A stretch of DNA of 64,000 nt, taken from positions 31,581 to 95,580 of the forward strand of contig CBIHPK010000007.1 of the NCBI GenBank assembly GCA_966211675.1. Reading direction: 5' to 3'. Below, one piece after another: positions 17,738-27,128 of the stretch. Numbering within the stretch: the first letter of the stretch is position 1; every line of letters begins with the position of its first letter. The position numbers and the translations under genes were made by a program. This stretch comes from SCUS01 sp966211675. GTDB taxonomy: Bacteria; Myxococcota_A; Polyangia; Polyangiales; Ga0077539. The notes beneath the pieces are model-generated. The model did not search any database. It worked only from the letters and a program-made list of their open reading frames with translations, and was not told the DNA's origin.

Positions 17738-18982
17738 TCACATCGCCCGGGAGGCCCGCCGCACCCGCCGCGCCGCCTCCTGGGTCGCCGCTCCGCCGAA
17801 CGCCAGCACCGCTCGCGCCGCCTCCGCGGAGCCGGCGCGATCGCCCTCGCGGAGCCTCCAGGCCGAGAGCGCGAGCCCTGCGTTGGCCTCGATCACGTCG
17901 AGCTCCCCCGTCGCCCGCCGACGGTCGTCGGGAGCCACCGTCGCGAGCTCGGAGAGCAGTGCGCCCAGCTCCACCCCGGGCCGGTCGGCGCCCCAGCGCG
18001 GCGGCAGCGCGAGCCATGTGACCGCGAGCGTCCAGCGCAGCCGGAGCCGCTCGATGAGGTCGGACGCCTGCGCGGCGTCGATCGTCCGCAGGGCCCCGAG
18101 GCGAGGCACCAGCGCGAGGGCTCCGTCGCCCGAGCGAGCGATGGCCATCGCCTCGACGCACCAGCCCAGCGCCGCCGCCAGGGCCGCGCCGGGCGCGCCG
18201 GGCTGCACCCGCGACAGCGCCGTCTGCGCGTCGCCCCAGCGCCTCGAACGCATCGCCGCCACGGCGCGAGCTACCGAGCTCCAGCCTCCCTCCTCCGGCA
18301 GCCACGACGGCGGCGCGGAGAGCATCACCCCCAGCCGGGCGCGCTCCTCGTGCGCTTCGAGGTCCCCGCCCGATGGCGCCTGGTCGAGCACCGACGCGCG
18401 CAGCACGCCGCCCTCCAACCGCCTCGGATCGATCGGCAGCCACGCTGCCAGACGAGCGCTCGCCGTGGCCTCCAGCGCCTCCCGGGCCACGGTCACCCTC
18501 GCGAGTTCCTCGCGCTCGACCCAGCGCGCGGCCAGCTCGTCGAGCCACGCGGTCGGGTCGAGCGCAGCCCCCGCCACGAGCGCGTCCGGATCGACCCGCG
18601 AGAGCCCCGCGTCGATCATTGCCACCACCGCGTCGAGGGGCACCGGAACGGGCACGCGAGGGCGCTCCGTCGAGGAGCCCGACCGGTCGCCGAGCACCCA
18701 TCGGGTGAGCGTCGAGCAGTCCTCGGGACCGGCGTGCGCGAGCGGCCCGGAGAGCCAGCGCTGGGCCTGCGCGAGCGAGCCTCCCGCGTCGCGGATCGCC
18801 CTCACCCGCGCCACCGCGGCCTGGTGCTCCGGACCGTACCAGGAGAGCGTCGCGGCGCTCTTCTCGGGCGCCGGGACCAGGCCGAGCTCGACGTAGTGGT
18901 GCACCTGGTCGCGCGTCACCCCGAGCGCTCGCTCGAGCTCGCCGATCTTCAGGTGTCGACGGCCGGGCCGACCGGTCGCCAT
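17738..18982 (-). CDS. MerR-type HTH protein with a large helical C-terminal region
   Basis: Residues about 11-78 form a MerR-like DNA-binding domain (LKIGELERALGVTRDQVHHY, then WYGPEHQAAVARVRAI). The remaining roughly 330 residues are Ala/Leu/Arg-rich helices, possibly TPR-like pairs, with no Cys or known ligand-binding motif. Classical MerR regulators are 120-280 residues, so this 414-residue architecture is unusual. It lies 3 bp after the lipid kinase and 14 bp before the acyl-CoA dehydrogenase, so it may respond to lipid metabolism; that is inference from position only. Confidence 0.7.
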   Translation of the reverse strand: MATGRPGRRHLKIGELERALGVTRDQVHHYVELGLVPAPEKSAATLSWYGPEHQAAVARVRAIRDAGGSLAQAQRWLSGPLAHAGPEDCSTLTRWVLGDRSGSSTERPRVPVPVPLDAVVAMIDAGLSRVDPDALVAGAALDPTAWLDELAARWVEREELARVTVAREALEATASARLAAWLPIDPRRLEGGVLRASVLDQAPSGGDLEAHEERARLGVMLSAPPSWLPEEGGWSSVARAVAAMRSRRWGDAQTALSRVQPGAPGAALAAALGWCVEAMAIARSGDGALALVPRLGALRTIDAAQASDLIERLRLRWTLAVTWLALPPRWGADRPGVELGALLSELATVAPDDRRRATGELDVIEANAGLALSAWRLREGDRAGSAEAARAVLAFGGAATQEAARRVRRASRAM

Positions 18983-18985
18983 GGA

Positions 18986-19933
18986 TCAGGGCGCTCGCAG
19001 CACGCGCACGGCGCCGGGCAGCACCGACATGCGGGCGGGCAGCGTCCCCGGGGTCTCGCCGTCGATGTCCAGCGGAACATCCCCGTCGGTGCTCTCGATC
19101 TCGATCACCTTCCCACGGGAGGAGATCACCTTGGGCTCGCCGAGGTGCGTGCCCTTGTAGATCTTGGGGAAGTTCTGCAGCACGTCGGCGAGGCCCAGGT
19201 CGCCGAGGCCGACCACCTCGAAGAGGCCGTCCGACTGGTCGGCGTCGGGAGCCATGATCATGCCGCCGCCGAAAGAGCGGCCGTTGCAGACCGCGAAGGT
19301 CATCGCCTTGCCCTCGTGCACCAGCTCCCCGTCGACGCGCACCCGCATCGGGCGGTGGTGCCATCCGGCGATCGCCCGGCCGGTCGCGACCATGTAGCTG
19401 GCCTTGCCGGTGAGCCATCGGGGACCCGCGGCCACCAGCTCATCGACCCGCCCGGAGATGCCGCAGCTCGCGATGTTGGTGAAGAGCATCCGCGCGCGCT
19501 TGCCGTCGCGGTCGAGGTACTCGAGCAGGCCCAGGTCGAAGGGCCGCGGGGTCGCGGCGGCCAGCCAGCGAGCCAGCTCCTTCGAGCCGGAGGGCACGGC
19601 CAGAGCGCGCGCCCCGAGGTCGCTCCCGGTGCCGGCCGGGACCACCGCGAAGACCGTCTCCCCCGTCGGCATCACCGAGCCGTCGTCGCGCAGCAGCGCG
19701 TTCATGGCGTCGTGGAAGGTTCCGTCTCCGCCCATCACCGCGACCGTCGGTGCGCCCCGATCGACCAGCGAGCGCATGGTCTCGACGAGCTGACCCTTGC
19801 TCCCCGTGCGGTGCACCGAGACCTCGAAGCCCTCGGCCTGGAGCGCTCTCGAATACTCCCCGAGCACCCTCCCCGCGCGACCGCCGCCCGCCGCCGGGTT
19901 CACCACCAGTTCCAACGATCGTCCCGTCGCCAC
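18986..19933 (-). CDS. Diacylglycerol/lipid kinase, DagK/YegS family
   Basis: The 315-residue protein has the DAGK catalytic signature VAVMGGDGTFHDAMNALL with GGDGT at 68-72, the N-terminal VNPAAGGGRA nucleotide-binding loop and the downstream PAGTGSDLGARAL motif, plus a C-terminal beta domain (LDIDGETPGTLPARMSVLPGA). Family enzymes phosphorylate diacylglycerol, phosphatidylglycerol or sphingoid lipids at the membrane. It lies 15 bp after the Fe-S oxidoreductase and 3 bp before the MerR-like gene, apparently in one operon. Confidence 0.93.
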   Translation of the reverse strand: MATGRSLELVVNPAAGGGRAGRVLGEYSRALQAEGFEVSVHRTGSKGQLVETMRSLVDRGAPTVAVMGGDGTFHDAMNALLRDDGSVMPTGETVFAVVPAGTGSDLGARALAVPSGSKELARWLAAATPRPFDLGLLEYLDRDGKRARMLFTNIASCGISGRVDELVAAGPRWLTGKASYMVATGRAIAGWHHRPMRVRVDGELVHEGKAMTFAVCNGRSFGGGMIMAPDADQSDGLFEVVGLGDLGLADVLQNFPKIYKGTHLGEPKVISSRGKVIEIESTDGDVPLDIDGETPGTLPARMSVLPGAVRVLRAP

Positions 19934-19948
19934 GCCGCGCGTCTCCTC

Positions 19949-21064
19949 TCAGCCCGCGTCGTCCGCCACGCCCAGCGACCGCGCGATCCAGTCGGCCAGA
20001 TCGTCGGCGCGAACCCCGGCCTTGCGCAACTGAGATCGGCTCGACGTGCAGCTCGTGACCACCGCGATGTCGGCCCCGACCTCGCGCACCTCGGCGGCGA
20101 GGTCCGCCGCGATCGCCCTCGAGGTCGCCGGTCGAGTGATGGGGAGCAGCCCCCCCGCGCCGCTGCAGCTCGACTGCTCGCGCGACGAGGGCAGCTCCAC
20201 GGTGGGGCGCCCGAGGATCCGCTGCATCACCTCGCGGGGCGCGTCGTACACGCCGAGCCCTCGGCCCAGCCGGCAGCTGTCGTGCACCGCGACGGCCCCT
20301 TCGACCGCCACCGGCCGGAGGCGATCGAGCCTGCGGGCGGCCGTCTCCGCGAGGTGCTCGACCCGGGTCCAACGCTCCGGAGCGAGGCCGAAGCGGGGGT
20401 AGAGCACCCGCAGCGTGAAGGCGCAGCCCGCGTCCGCGACGACCAGCTCGGAGGCGTCGGCGCCGACCGCGGCCACGAAGCGCTCGGCCTGCTGGAAGAA
20501 GCCCTCGCGATCGCCCGCGTCCCAGAGCGGAGCGCCGCAGCACTCGCCCCCGACGGCGTGGCAGCCGCCGGAGAGCGCGCCCACCGAGCGCAGCGTCCGC
20601 CGCGCGCCGGACGGGTCTTCGCTCACCGCACGACACCCCGGGACCACCGCCACGCCAGTGCCCGACCCCACGAGGCCAGCGGCGGTGGCGGCGGCCTGGA
20701 GCTTCGCGCGGCGAGGCTCCCAGCTCGCGACCAGACGGGCCACGGGCTCCGGGGCGATACGGTTGGCGAGCGCGTCGGCGCGTCCGTCGTAGAGCGTGTC
20801 GACCACGGGGTTGTCGAGCAGGCAGAGGGTGCGGCAGCGACCGCATCCGGTGCAGGCCCAGGCCATCGCGGCGCGGGAGGATTCTGCCGCGGGTTCGATG
20901 TCGCGAAGGAGCTCGTCCATCGCCCGCATCTTCCCCCACGGGGTGACGGTCTCGCGGCCCTCGACGGTCGAGACGGGACACGCCGGGCGGCAGAGTTTCG
21001 GGCAGTAGGTGCACCGATTGGTGGCCTCGGCGCGACCCTCCAGCAACGGGAGCCGTCTGTTCAT
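19949..21064 (-). CDS. Fe-S oxidoreductase with two 4Fe-4S motifs and CCG domains (GlpC/GlcF/LutA-like)
   Basis: ATG at 21064 gives 371 residues. The first cluster motif has Cys18, 21, 25 and 29; its C-x2-C-x3-C-x3-CP spacing is one residue longer than usual. The second is Cys71, 74, 77, 81 (CTGCGRCRTLC). A CCG-type segment lies in GGCHAVGGECCGAPLW, and the second CCG block is degenerate (SSCSGAGGLLP). Such subunits pass electrons from a flavoprotein dehydrogenase to quinone or disulfides. No flavin dehydrogenase partner is adjacent. It is first in a four-gene minus-strand run and divergent from the Ser/Thr kinase. Confidence 0.87.
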   Translation of the reverse strand: MNRRLPLLEGRAEATNRCTYCPKLCRPACPVSTVEGRETVTPWGKMRAMDELLRDIEPAAESSRAAMAWACTGCGRCRTLCLLDNPVVDTLYDGRADALANRIAPEPVARLVASWEPRRAKLQAAATAAGLVGSGTGVAVVPGCRAVSEDPSGARRTLRSVGALSGGCHAVGGECCGAPLWDAGDREGFFQQAERFVAAVGADASELVVADAGCAFTLRVLYPRFGLAPERWTRVEHLAETAARRLDRLRPVAVEGAVAVHDSCRLGRGLGVYDAPREVMQRILGRPTVELPSSREQSSCSGAGGLLPITRPATSRAIAADLAAEVREVGADIAVVTSCTSSRSQLRKAGVRADDLADWIARSLGVADDAG

Positions 21065-21199
21065 GGACTGCGTGGGTAGCACGTCCGCTGCGCCGGTTGG
21101 GCGTCGGCCTCGCGGCGCTTCTCTGGGTGAAGCAACGTGACCTTCCCTCGCGGTGTGGGGTAAGCTGAACGTCAATCTCACGTTTGGGGTACTGGCAGG

Positions 21200-23320
21200 G
21201 TGTCGGCCGCGACCACAGCAGAACAATCACGCATCGGTTCGACGGTCGCGGGGCGCTACAAGCTCGTTCGCGTGCTCGGCCGTGGCGGCATGGGCATGGT
21301 CTACGAGGCCGAGCTCGTGGGATCGCTGCGGCACGTCGCCATCAAGGTGATGCACCCGGAGAGTCAGGCCGACGGCGACAACGTCCGGCGCTTCGTCAAC
21401 GAGGCGCTGGCGGCGGCCCGGGTGCGCCACCCCAACGTGGTCGAGGTGCTGGACGCGGGAGAAGACCCGGACGACGGCTCGCTCTTCATCGTCCTCGAGC
21501 TGCTCACGGGCATCGACCTCGCGACCTACCTGCTGCGCTACGACAAGCTCCTGCCGGGCGAGACGCTGACCGTGGTCTGCCAGGTGCTCCAGGCCCTGAT
21601 CGTCGCCCACCGCGAGAACATCGTGCACCGGGACATCAAGCCCGAGAACGTGTTCCTGGCGCGTCGGCCGAGCGGCGAGACGCACGTGAAGATCGTGGAC
21701 TTCGGCATCTCGAAGATCCTCGACCCGGAGAAGGAGATCTCGCTCTCCATCACCCGCGCCAACACCACCGTCGGCACGCCCCACTACATGTCCCCCGAGC
21801 AGGCGCGCGGCGAGCAGATCGACCCTCGCGCCGACATCTGGGCGCTCGGCGTCGTGATGTACGAGTGCCTCACCGGCGAGCTCCCCTTCGACGGAGAGAA
21901 CTACAACCAGCAGATCCTCGCGGTGGTCACCGAGGAGCACAAGCGGGCGACGGAGCTCGGCATCGAGGCCGGGCTGTCCGCCCTCATCGACCGCTGCCTC
22001 GAGAAGGACCGCACCTCCCGCTTCGCCAGCGCCGCCGACATGCTCCAGGAAATCGGCGCCTACCTCGCGGAGCACCCCGAGGTCGCGGTGCGCCCGTCGC
22101 TGCTGCGCATCCCCGGTCCTGAGGAGTTTCCCACCGCGCGGCCCGATGACCCGACCACGCAGCACGAGATCGCCCCGGGCATCGACCGCATGCGGGACAC
22201 GGTCGAGGACCTCACCGAGGACGCGCAGCCCGCGGCGGCCGATGACTTCGCCGGGCCGCTCTCCATCCGCCCGGTGTTCCCGGGCATGGTTCGCATCGAC
22301 GACGAGAACGCCGCCGACAGCGCGCCGACCCGGGTGCACGCCGTCAAGGTGAGCGCCGTCGTCGAGGGCGGAGCCGCCCCGGTCCCGCTCTCTCAGCGCC
22401 CCGGCTACCAGCGCTTCGAGTCCTCGCGCCCGGGGGTCTTCCGCGCTCCGTCGCTGCCGCCGCTGCCGCCCCCGCCGCGCCTTCCGCTGATCGAGACCAC
22501 CCCGGGCGGTACGCTCCTGCCGCCCTCGCCCGTCACCGCCGCGGTCGAGCTCACGCCCCAGGGCGCCGTGCTCCCCGTCGAAGACGTCGCGCGCCCCTCC
22601 CTCCCCGCGTATCCCCGATCACGGCGCTGGCTCTTCCTGTCCGCGGCCTTCCTCTCGGGCCTGCTCGTGGCGCTGGGCGTGGTCACGCTGAGCCGCCTCC
22701 GAGACCGCCCCCGCCCGGTCGCGCCGCTCAACATCCGTCTGCGCCTGCTCGGCATGCGCGACGACGCCCGCCCGGTCATCGGCGGCGTCCGGTACTTCTC
22801 CAACGAGGCCTACGTCCCGCGCGCCTCGCGCCCGCTCCGCATCCGGGTCGAGGCCGACGGCTTCGAGTCCATCGAGGTCACCGTCGTCCCCGACCGCGAC
22901 CGCGACCTCGTCCTCCCTCCCATGCAGCGCGTGCCCGTCGCGCCCGCAGCCCCGGTCGTCGTCGCCCCCCGCCCGCAGCCCGCTCCCGCGGCGCACGTGA
23001 CTCCCGCCGTGGCGCCCCCTTCGGTCGAAGCCCCAGCGCGCCCTCGCGTCGCGGCCGCCCCGGCGCTCCCCACCTCGGTCGGCCCGGGCCTCGCGCAGGC
23101 GACCGCGGCCCCGACCCTCCCCGAGCTCGCCGTGGGCTCGACGCCCCGCTGTCGCGTGCTCGTCGACGGACACCCGGTGGGCCAGACCCCGCTCTTCCAC
23201 CTCCGCCTCCCTGCGGGCACGCACCAGATCACCTGCGAGCGCCCCGGCGAGACCGTCGCCCGCTCCGTCGAGATCACCCCCGGCGCCCCGAGCGCGAGGG
23301 TCTTCTTCGACGAGCACTGA
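21200..23320 (+). CDS. Active membrane Ser/Thr protein kinase with PEGA-like extracytoplasmic tail
   Basis: The GTG start yields 706 residues. The kinase domain is intact: GRGGMGMV at 27-34, Lys49 in HVAIKV, catalytic Asp145 in HRDIKPEN, DFG at 167-169 and GTPHYMSPEQARG. A Pro-rich linker leads to one membrane helix (about 473-495), then an extracytoplasmic segment. That segment includes PEGA-like strands (CRVLVDGHPVGQTPLFHLRLPAGTH, shown here as two parts: CRVLVDGHPVGQTP then LFHLRLPAGTH). This is the standard myxobacterial Pkn layout. It heads a plus-strand run with the helical protein, flavin reductase and lipoprotein genes. Substrates are unknown. Confidence 0.94.
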   Translation: MSAATTAEQSRIGSTVAGRYKLVRVLGRGGMGMVYEAELVGSLRHVAIKVMHPESQADGDNVRRFVNEALAAARVRHPNVVEVLDAGEDPDDGSLFIVLELLTGIDLATYLLRYDKLLPGETLTVVCQVLQALIVAHRENIVHRDIKPENVFLARRPSGETHVKIVDFGISKILDPEKEISLSITRANTTVGTPHYMSPEQARGEQIDPRADIWALGVVMYECLTGELPFDGENYNQQILAVVTEEHKRATELGIEAGLSALIDRCLEKDRTSRFASAADMLQEIGAYLAEHPEVAVRPSLLRIPGPEEFPTARPDDPTTQHEIAPGIDRMRDTVEDLTEDAQPAAADDFAGPLSIRPVFPGMVRIDDENAADSAPTRVHAVKVSAVVEGGAAPVPLSQRPGYQRFESSRPGVFRAPSLPPLPPPPRLPLIETTPGGTLLPPSPVTAAVELTPQGAVLPVEDVARPSLPAYPRSRRWLFLSAAFLSGLLVALGVVTLSRLRDRPRPVAPLNIRLRLLGMRDDARPVIGGVRYFSNEAYVPRASRPLRIRVEADGFESIEVTVVPDRDRDLVLPPMQRVPVAPAAPVVVAPRPQPAPAAHVTPAVAPPSVEAPARPRVAAAPALPTSVGPGLAQATAAPTLPELAVGSTPRCRVLVDGHPVGQTPLFHLRLPAGTHQITCERPGETVARSVEITPGAPSARVFFDEH

Positions 23321-23422
23321 GGGGCCCTGCGCGAGCTCCGCGCGGCTGGCAATCCGACCTGAGCTCGGGCACCCTCCGGCCGCCCGCGCCGACCCATCGA
23401 CGCGCCGCCTGGAGGAGTCCCG

Positions 23423-24046
23423 ATGACCCATCACAACCCGTGCTCCGAATCCGCCTACGAGTCCGTCGCGTTCACCGTCGAGGCCCTCGCCGCTCGCGCG
23501 GACGACGCCGAGCTCACGAGGCTCGCGGACCGCGTGCGGGGCGTGCTCGCCGACTGGGAGAACCTCGAGGCCGCTCGCCGCGTGCTGCGCCGCGCCGCGC
23601 TCCAGTCGAGCGCCCACGTGCACGTGGCGGACGCGACGCTCGACTCGGCCCTCGCGACCTTCGCGCGCGATCTCGTCGCCCTCACCGGCAAGGACAGCAA
23701 CCTCTACCAGCGCTTCTTCCCGGAGTCGCACGAGGAGATCATCGCCATGGGCCTGGAGTCGGAGCTGCCGGTGGTGACGCTGGTCCTCGCCCAGCTCGGC
23801 GCCTCGCAGGACATCCCCGCGCAGCTCACGGCGCACACCGACGTGCTGCGCGCCGGGCTGCGACTGGGCAACGCCGCGCTCGCCAACCGCGCCGACGCGC
23901 TGGCCGAGCTCGGACGCCACGCCGCGCGCGAGGAGTCCTGGGGCGAGACCTCGCTCGCGAGCCTGGTGAGCGTGCGCCGCGCGCTGGAGAAGCTGGCCGC
24001 GGCCCGGGGGCTGCCGCTGTCGTGGATCTCCGCGTTCTTCCGCTGA
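23423..24046 (+). CDS. Unrecognised all-helical cytoplasmic protein
   Basis: The ATG follows a good GGAGG site (gcctggaggagtcccgATG). The 207 residues have no signal peptide or membrane segment and are predicted by eye to be almost wholly helical (ELTRLADRVRGVLADWENLE and similar). I recognise no family. A Thr-Gly-Lys-Asp-Ser-Asn motif near residue 90 followed by YQRFFPESHEEI may be a conserved core. It sits between the Ser/Thr kinase and the flavin reductase on the same strand, 28 bp before the latter. Confidence 0.65.
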   Translation: MTHHNPCSESAYESVAFTVEALAARADDAELTRLADRVRGVLADWENLEAARRVLRRAALQSSAHVHVADATLDSALATFARDLVALTGKDSNLYQRFFPESHEEIIAMGLESELPVVTLVLAQLGASQDIPAQLTAHTDVLRAGLRLGNAALANRADALAELGRHAAREESWGETSLASLVSVRRALEKLAAARGLPLSWISAFFR

Positions 24047-24074
24047 CGAGGAAGGGGCCGAGCGGGGCGTAGCC

Positions 24075-24782
24075 ATGGCCGAGCGAGCGATCACCCTGCG
24101 GAGCGCGCGGATGCTCTCCCCGAAGGTCCGCGAGCTGACCTTCGACCCCGGCGAGGGCTTCCGCTTTGCCGCCGGTCAGTGGGTCTCGCTGAAGTTCCCC
24201 GAGGCCTCGTCCGAGCTGCCCCTCGCGCGCTCCTACTCCATCGCCTCGGCGCCCCGCGCGGACGGCACCTTCGACATCGCGGTCACCCGCGTGCAGCACG
24301 GCCCCGCGAGCACGCGGCTCCACGAGATGTCCGTCGGCGAGGTGCTCCAGTCCGCCGAGCCGATGGGCTTCTTCACCCTGCCTGCGAAGCTCGAGCGACC
24401 GCTCCTCCTGGTCGGGACGGGCACCGGCGTCGCCCCCTTGAGGGCGATGATCCAGTCGCTCGAAGGGGTGGCCGGGGCGCCTCCGATCACGCTGCTCTTC
24501 GGGGTGCGCCATCGGGAGGACCTCCTCTACGCCGACGAGTTCGAGGCCCTCGCCGAGCGCGACCCGCGCTTCCGCTTCGAGCCCACGCTCTCCCGCCCGG
24601 ACCCCTCGTGGATCGGCCGGGTCGGGTACGTCCAGCACCACCTGCCGGAGCTGCTCGCTTCGATGCCCGAGGCCAGCGCGTTCGTCTGCGGCCTCAACGC
24701 GATGGTGCGCGACGCTCGCAAGGTGCTGCGAGAGACGCTCGGCGTCCCTCGCGACCGGGTTCACTCCGAGCGCTTCGACTGA
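24075..24782 (+). CDS. Ferredoxin-NADP reductase-like flavoprotein (FAD/NAD(P)-binding)
   Basis: The 235-residue protein has the FNR fold: RSYSIAS at 52-58 for FAD binding, GTGTGVAPLRAM at 114-125 for the nicotinamide nucleotide, and a terminal CGLNAMVRDARKVL motif with the Cys-Gly pair. No 2Fe-2S or ferredoxin domain is fused, so the electron acceptor must be a separate protein. It is 28 bp after the helical protein and 3 bp before the lipoprotein gene. Role in electron transfer is firm, partner unknown. Confidence 0.9.
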   Translation: MAERAITLRSARMLSPKVRELTFDPGEGFRFAAGQWVSLKFPEASSELPLARSYSIASAPRADGTFDIAVTRVQHGPASTRLHEMSVGEVLQSAEPMGFFTLPAKLERPLLLVGTGTGVAPLRAMIQSLEGVAGAPPITLLFGVRHREDLLYADEFEALAERDPRFRFEPTLSRPDPSWIGRVGYVQHHLPELLASMPEASAFVCGLNAMVRDARKVLRETLGVPRDRVHSERFD

Positions 24783-24785
24783 GCC

Positions 24786-26363
24786 GTGCGCCGCGCCGTC
24801 CCGACCGTGCTGCTGCTCGCCCTGCTCCCGGCGTGTCCCCGGCGGCGTGAGACCCCGACCCCCGCGCCCGAGGCGGGCGTCTCGTCTCGTCCCATCGCCC
24901 TCGACGAGCCGCGCGACGCCGCCGCGGACGCCCCCGTCGATGCGCAGCCCGACCGACCCACGGTGGTCCTGCGCGGACCCTGGCAGCGCCTCCCGCTCGC
25001 CCGCTGGACCGACCCCGCCCGGCTCGGTCGCTGGGACGATCCCCCGGACTTCGACGGCGACGGCCTGCCCGACGAGGTGTTCGCGATGGATGCCCGGCTG
25101 GTGACCTGCGAACCGGCCCACCGCGACGTCCCCTGCCCCGCGATCGGCGAGGAGGACGGCGGCGGCGACGCGGACGACGGCCCGGCGCGCGTGGCGCTCA
25201 TCGCCCGCTTCAGCGCCGACCTGGACACCGCCGCCACCACCGGGCGCCTCTTCGGACTGCAGCGCGTGTGGCGCTCTCGCAGCGCGCCGACCTCCCGCAT
25301 CGACGCCGTGCGCTTCGGAGACTTCGGTCGCGGCGTGAGCGTTCGCACCACCCTGCTCGTCGACCACGGAGCGGGCCTGCGAGACACCGTCGACCGCGTC
25401 GACCTCTACCTCGGAGCCGGCCTCGACCGCCCCGCCGGAACCCTCGTCCACCACTGCCTCCGCACCCTCGACGGAACCTTCCAGCGCGCAGGGGCCATCG
25501 CCGCTCCCCTGCCCTCCGAGACCCCGACCCTCTGGCGCTTCGCCTCGGCGCACCCCTTCTCCGGGTGCGAGACCGACGCGGTCACCCTCGACGCTTCACT
25601 CGGCCAGACGCTCTCTCGCGGGGTTCAGCTCCTCGACCTCCGCGCCTCGCCCATCGAGACCCACCGCGACGTCCGCCTCGCCATCGCCGACGGCCGGGCC
25701 CGCGTGGTGGAGCGCGAGCCGCGCGGCGGCGATGGCGGCTTCGAGGGCGACCCCCTGGCGCTGGGGGCGGTGCGGGTGATGGCCGTGGCGCGACGCTGCG
25801 ACGTCGACCTCGTGCGCTACCAGCACCAGGACAAGTCCTGCCTCCTCCGGGTCGAGCGGCCCCGGTCCGACGCGCGGTGCGATCCCTCGCTCGCTCCGGC
25901 CGCGAGCTTCGACGACGCCCGCGCCGTCGCGCTCGTGCCCGGCGCCGACGCCTCCATGCCCGCGCTGGTGCTGCACCGCGCCGGAGCGCTGGTGTCCGTG
26001 CAGCTCCCTCCGCGATGCGGCGTCGGCCACCGCGCGGTCGAGACCCAGCCCTACCGGGGCGCGATCCCCGCCGGGACGCCGGTGTCCACCGACGGCGCCC
26101 TGGTGCTCTTCGCCGACGGCCGCGACCTCTGGCTGGCGCGCTCGGGCGACCCGCGACCCGCCCTGGTCAACGTCCCCGGCGCCGGGCTCCCCAGGGGGAC
26201 CGTTCGCGCCGTGGCCTTCCTCGACCATCGTCAGGTCGCGGTGGCCATGGCGCGCTCTCTCTACGAGTTCACCCTCGACGTACCGGAGCCCATGCTCGAC
26301 GTCCCGGCGACGCTGCGCGTGGACGCCTCGGAGCTCTACAGGGCCGTTCGCGCACCGCGCTGA
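24786..26363 (+). CDS. Large lipoprotein of unknown function
   Basis: A GTG start 3 bp after the reductase gives 525 residues with a signal peptide ending in the lipobox LLPAC (Cys17). An Asp/Ala/Pro-rich spacer follows (DAAADAPVDAQPDRP), then a mostly beta globular region. Near residue 80 the segment DFDGDGLPDEVFAMD resembles a calcium-binding FG-GAP/VCBS-type loop. Several spaced Cys pairs suggest disulfides outside the cytoplasm. The likely site is the outer membrane or periplasm. No homologous family is recognised. Confidence 0.75.
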   Translation: MRRAVPTVLLLALLPACPRRRETPTPAPEAGVSSRPIALDEPRDAAADAPVDAQPDRPTVVLRGPWQRLPLARWTDPARLGRWDDPPDFDGDGLPDEVFAMDARLVTCEPAHRDVPCPAIGEEDGGGDADDGPARVALIARFSADLDTAATTGRLFGLQRVWRSRSAPTSRIDAVRFGDFGRGVSVRTTLLVDHGAGLRDTVDRVDLYLGAGLDRPAGTLVHHCLRTLDGTFQRAGAIAAPLPSETPTLWRFASAHPFSGCETDAVTLDASLGQTLSRGVQLLDLRASPIETHRDVRLAIADGRARVVEREPRGGDGGFEGDPLALGAVRVMAVARRCDVDLVRYQHQDKSCLLRVERPRSDARCDPSLAPAASFDDARAVALVPGADASMPALVLHRAGALVSVQLPPRCGVGHRAVETQPYRGAIPAGTPVSTDGALVLFADGRDLWLARSGDPRPALVNVPGAGLPRGTVRAVAFLDHRQVAVAMARSLYEFTLDVPEPMLDVPATLRVDASELYRAVRAPR

Positions 26364-26412
26364 GCGGCGTCGTCCGGCGATCGCGGAGAGCGCCCGTCGA
26401 CGGCCCTCACCC

Positions 26413-26901
26413 TCAGCGCGCCTGATCGCGGGTGCGCACGCTCGCGTGGCGCTCGGTCGCGTAGGTCTGCGGATCACCCGAGGCGCGGTCCTCGCCGACG
26501 CTCGCGGTGCGCACCACGGCCGGGTCGCAGCCGCGGGCGACGAGCACCGCGCGGATGGCCTCGGCGCGGTCGTGACCGAGCTGGTGGTTCTCCGGCGCCG
26601 TGCCTCGCGGGTCGGCGCTGCCGACGATGGAGACGTCCCGAACGGCGCCGCGCTGGATGCACTCCGCGAGGCCCCCGAGCACCGCGCGAGAGGTCTCGGA
26701 GAGGGCCGCCGAGCCGGTCTCGAAGAAGACCTCCCAGTCGTTGCACTGCGAGCCGGTGGCGATGCGCTCGGGCGGCGGAGCGGGCTGGTGCGCGTGGGCA
26801 TGAGAGGCGTTGGCGGCGACCGGGTCGGGGCCGGGCGCCGTCGCACAGCCGAACGAGAGGGCGCCAGCAGAGACGAGAACGAGCGAGAGCATCTTGATCA
26901 T
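26413..26901 (-). CDS. OmpA-family (Pal-like) lipoprotein
   Basis: The 162-residue product has a lipoprotein signal with lipobox LSFGC (Cys19), a short His/Pro/Ala spacer and a compact OmpA C-terminal domain. VFFETGSAALSE is the first strand; VSIVGSADPRG and LGHDRAEAIRAVL match the peptidoglycan-binding helix region. It should tether the envelope to peptidoglycan. The domain is short at its C-terminus. It is convergent with the 525-residue lipoprotein gene and divergent from the gene at 27129. Confidence 0.83.
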   Translation of the reverse strand: MIKMLSLVLVSAGALSFGCATAPGPDPVAANASHAHAHQPAPPPERIATGSQCNDWEVFFETGSAALSETSRAVLGGLAECIQRGAVRDVSIVGSADPRGTAPENHQLGHDRAEAIRAVLVARGCDPAVVRTASVGEDRASGDPQTYATERHASVRTRDQAR

Positions 26902-27128
26902 CAGGGGGTCATCTCCTTGGGAAGCAGATCCCGCCCTTGAGCAGTGGACGTGCCACGCGCTGCATCGCCGCGTTTCCCTCTCTCACGGCGATGGAGTCCG
27001 CCGCAGCGCGCCACAGGTGGGCGACCCTGTCGGCGGTGATTGATGCTCCTCGCCACAGGCGGGTGTGGCAGTCCGGGCCTACGACGCGGGGCGTGGCGCT
27101 GGCACTGCGCGTGCGAAGAGCAGTCGCG

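Noticed and set aside
17724..19418. Upstream extension of the dehydrogenase frame, giving 848 residues
   Set aside because: It overlaps the MerR-like and lipid-kinase genes in another frame; ATG 17723 begins the Rossmann domain correctly.
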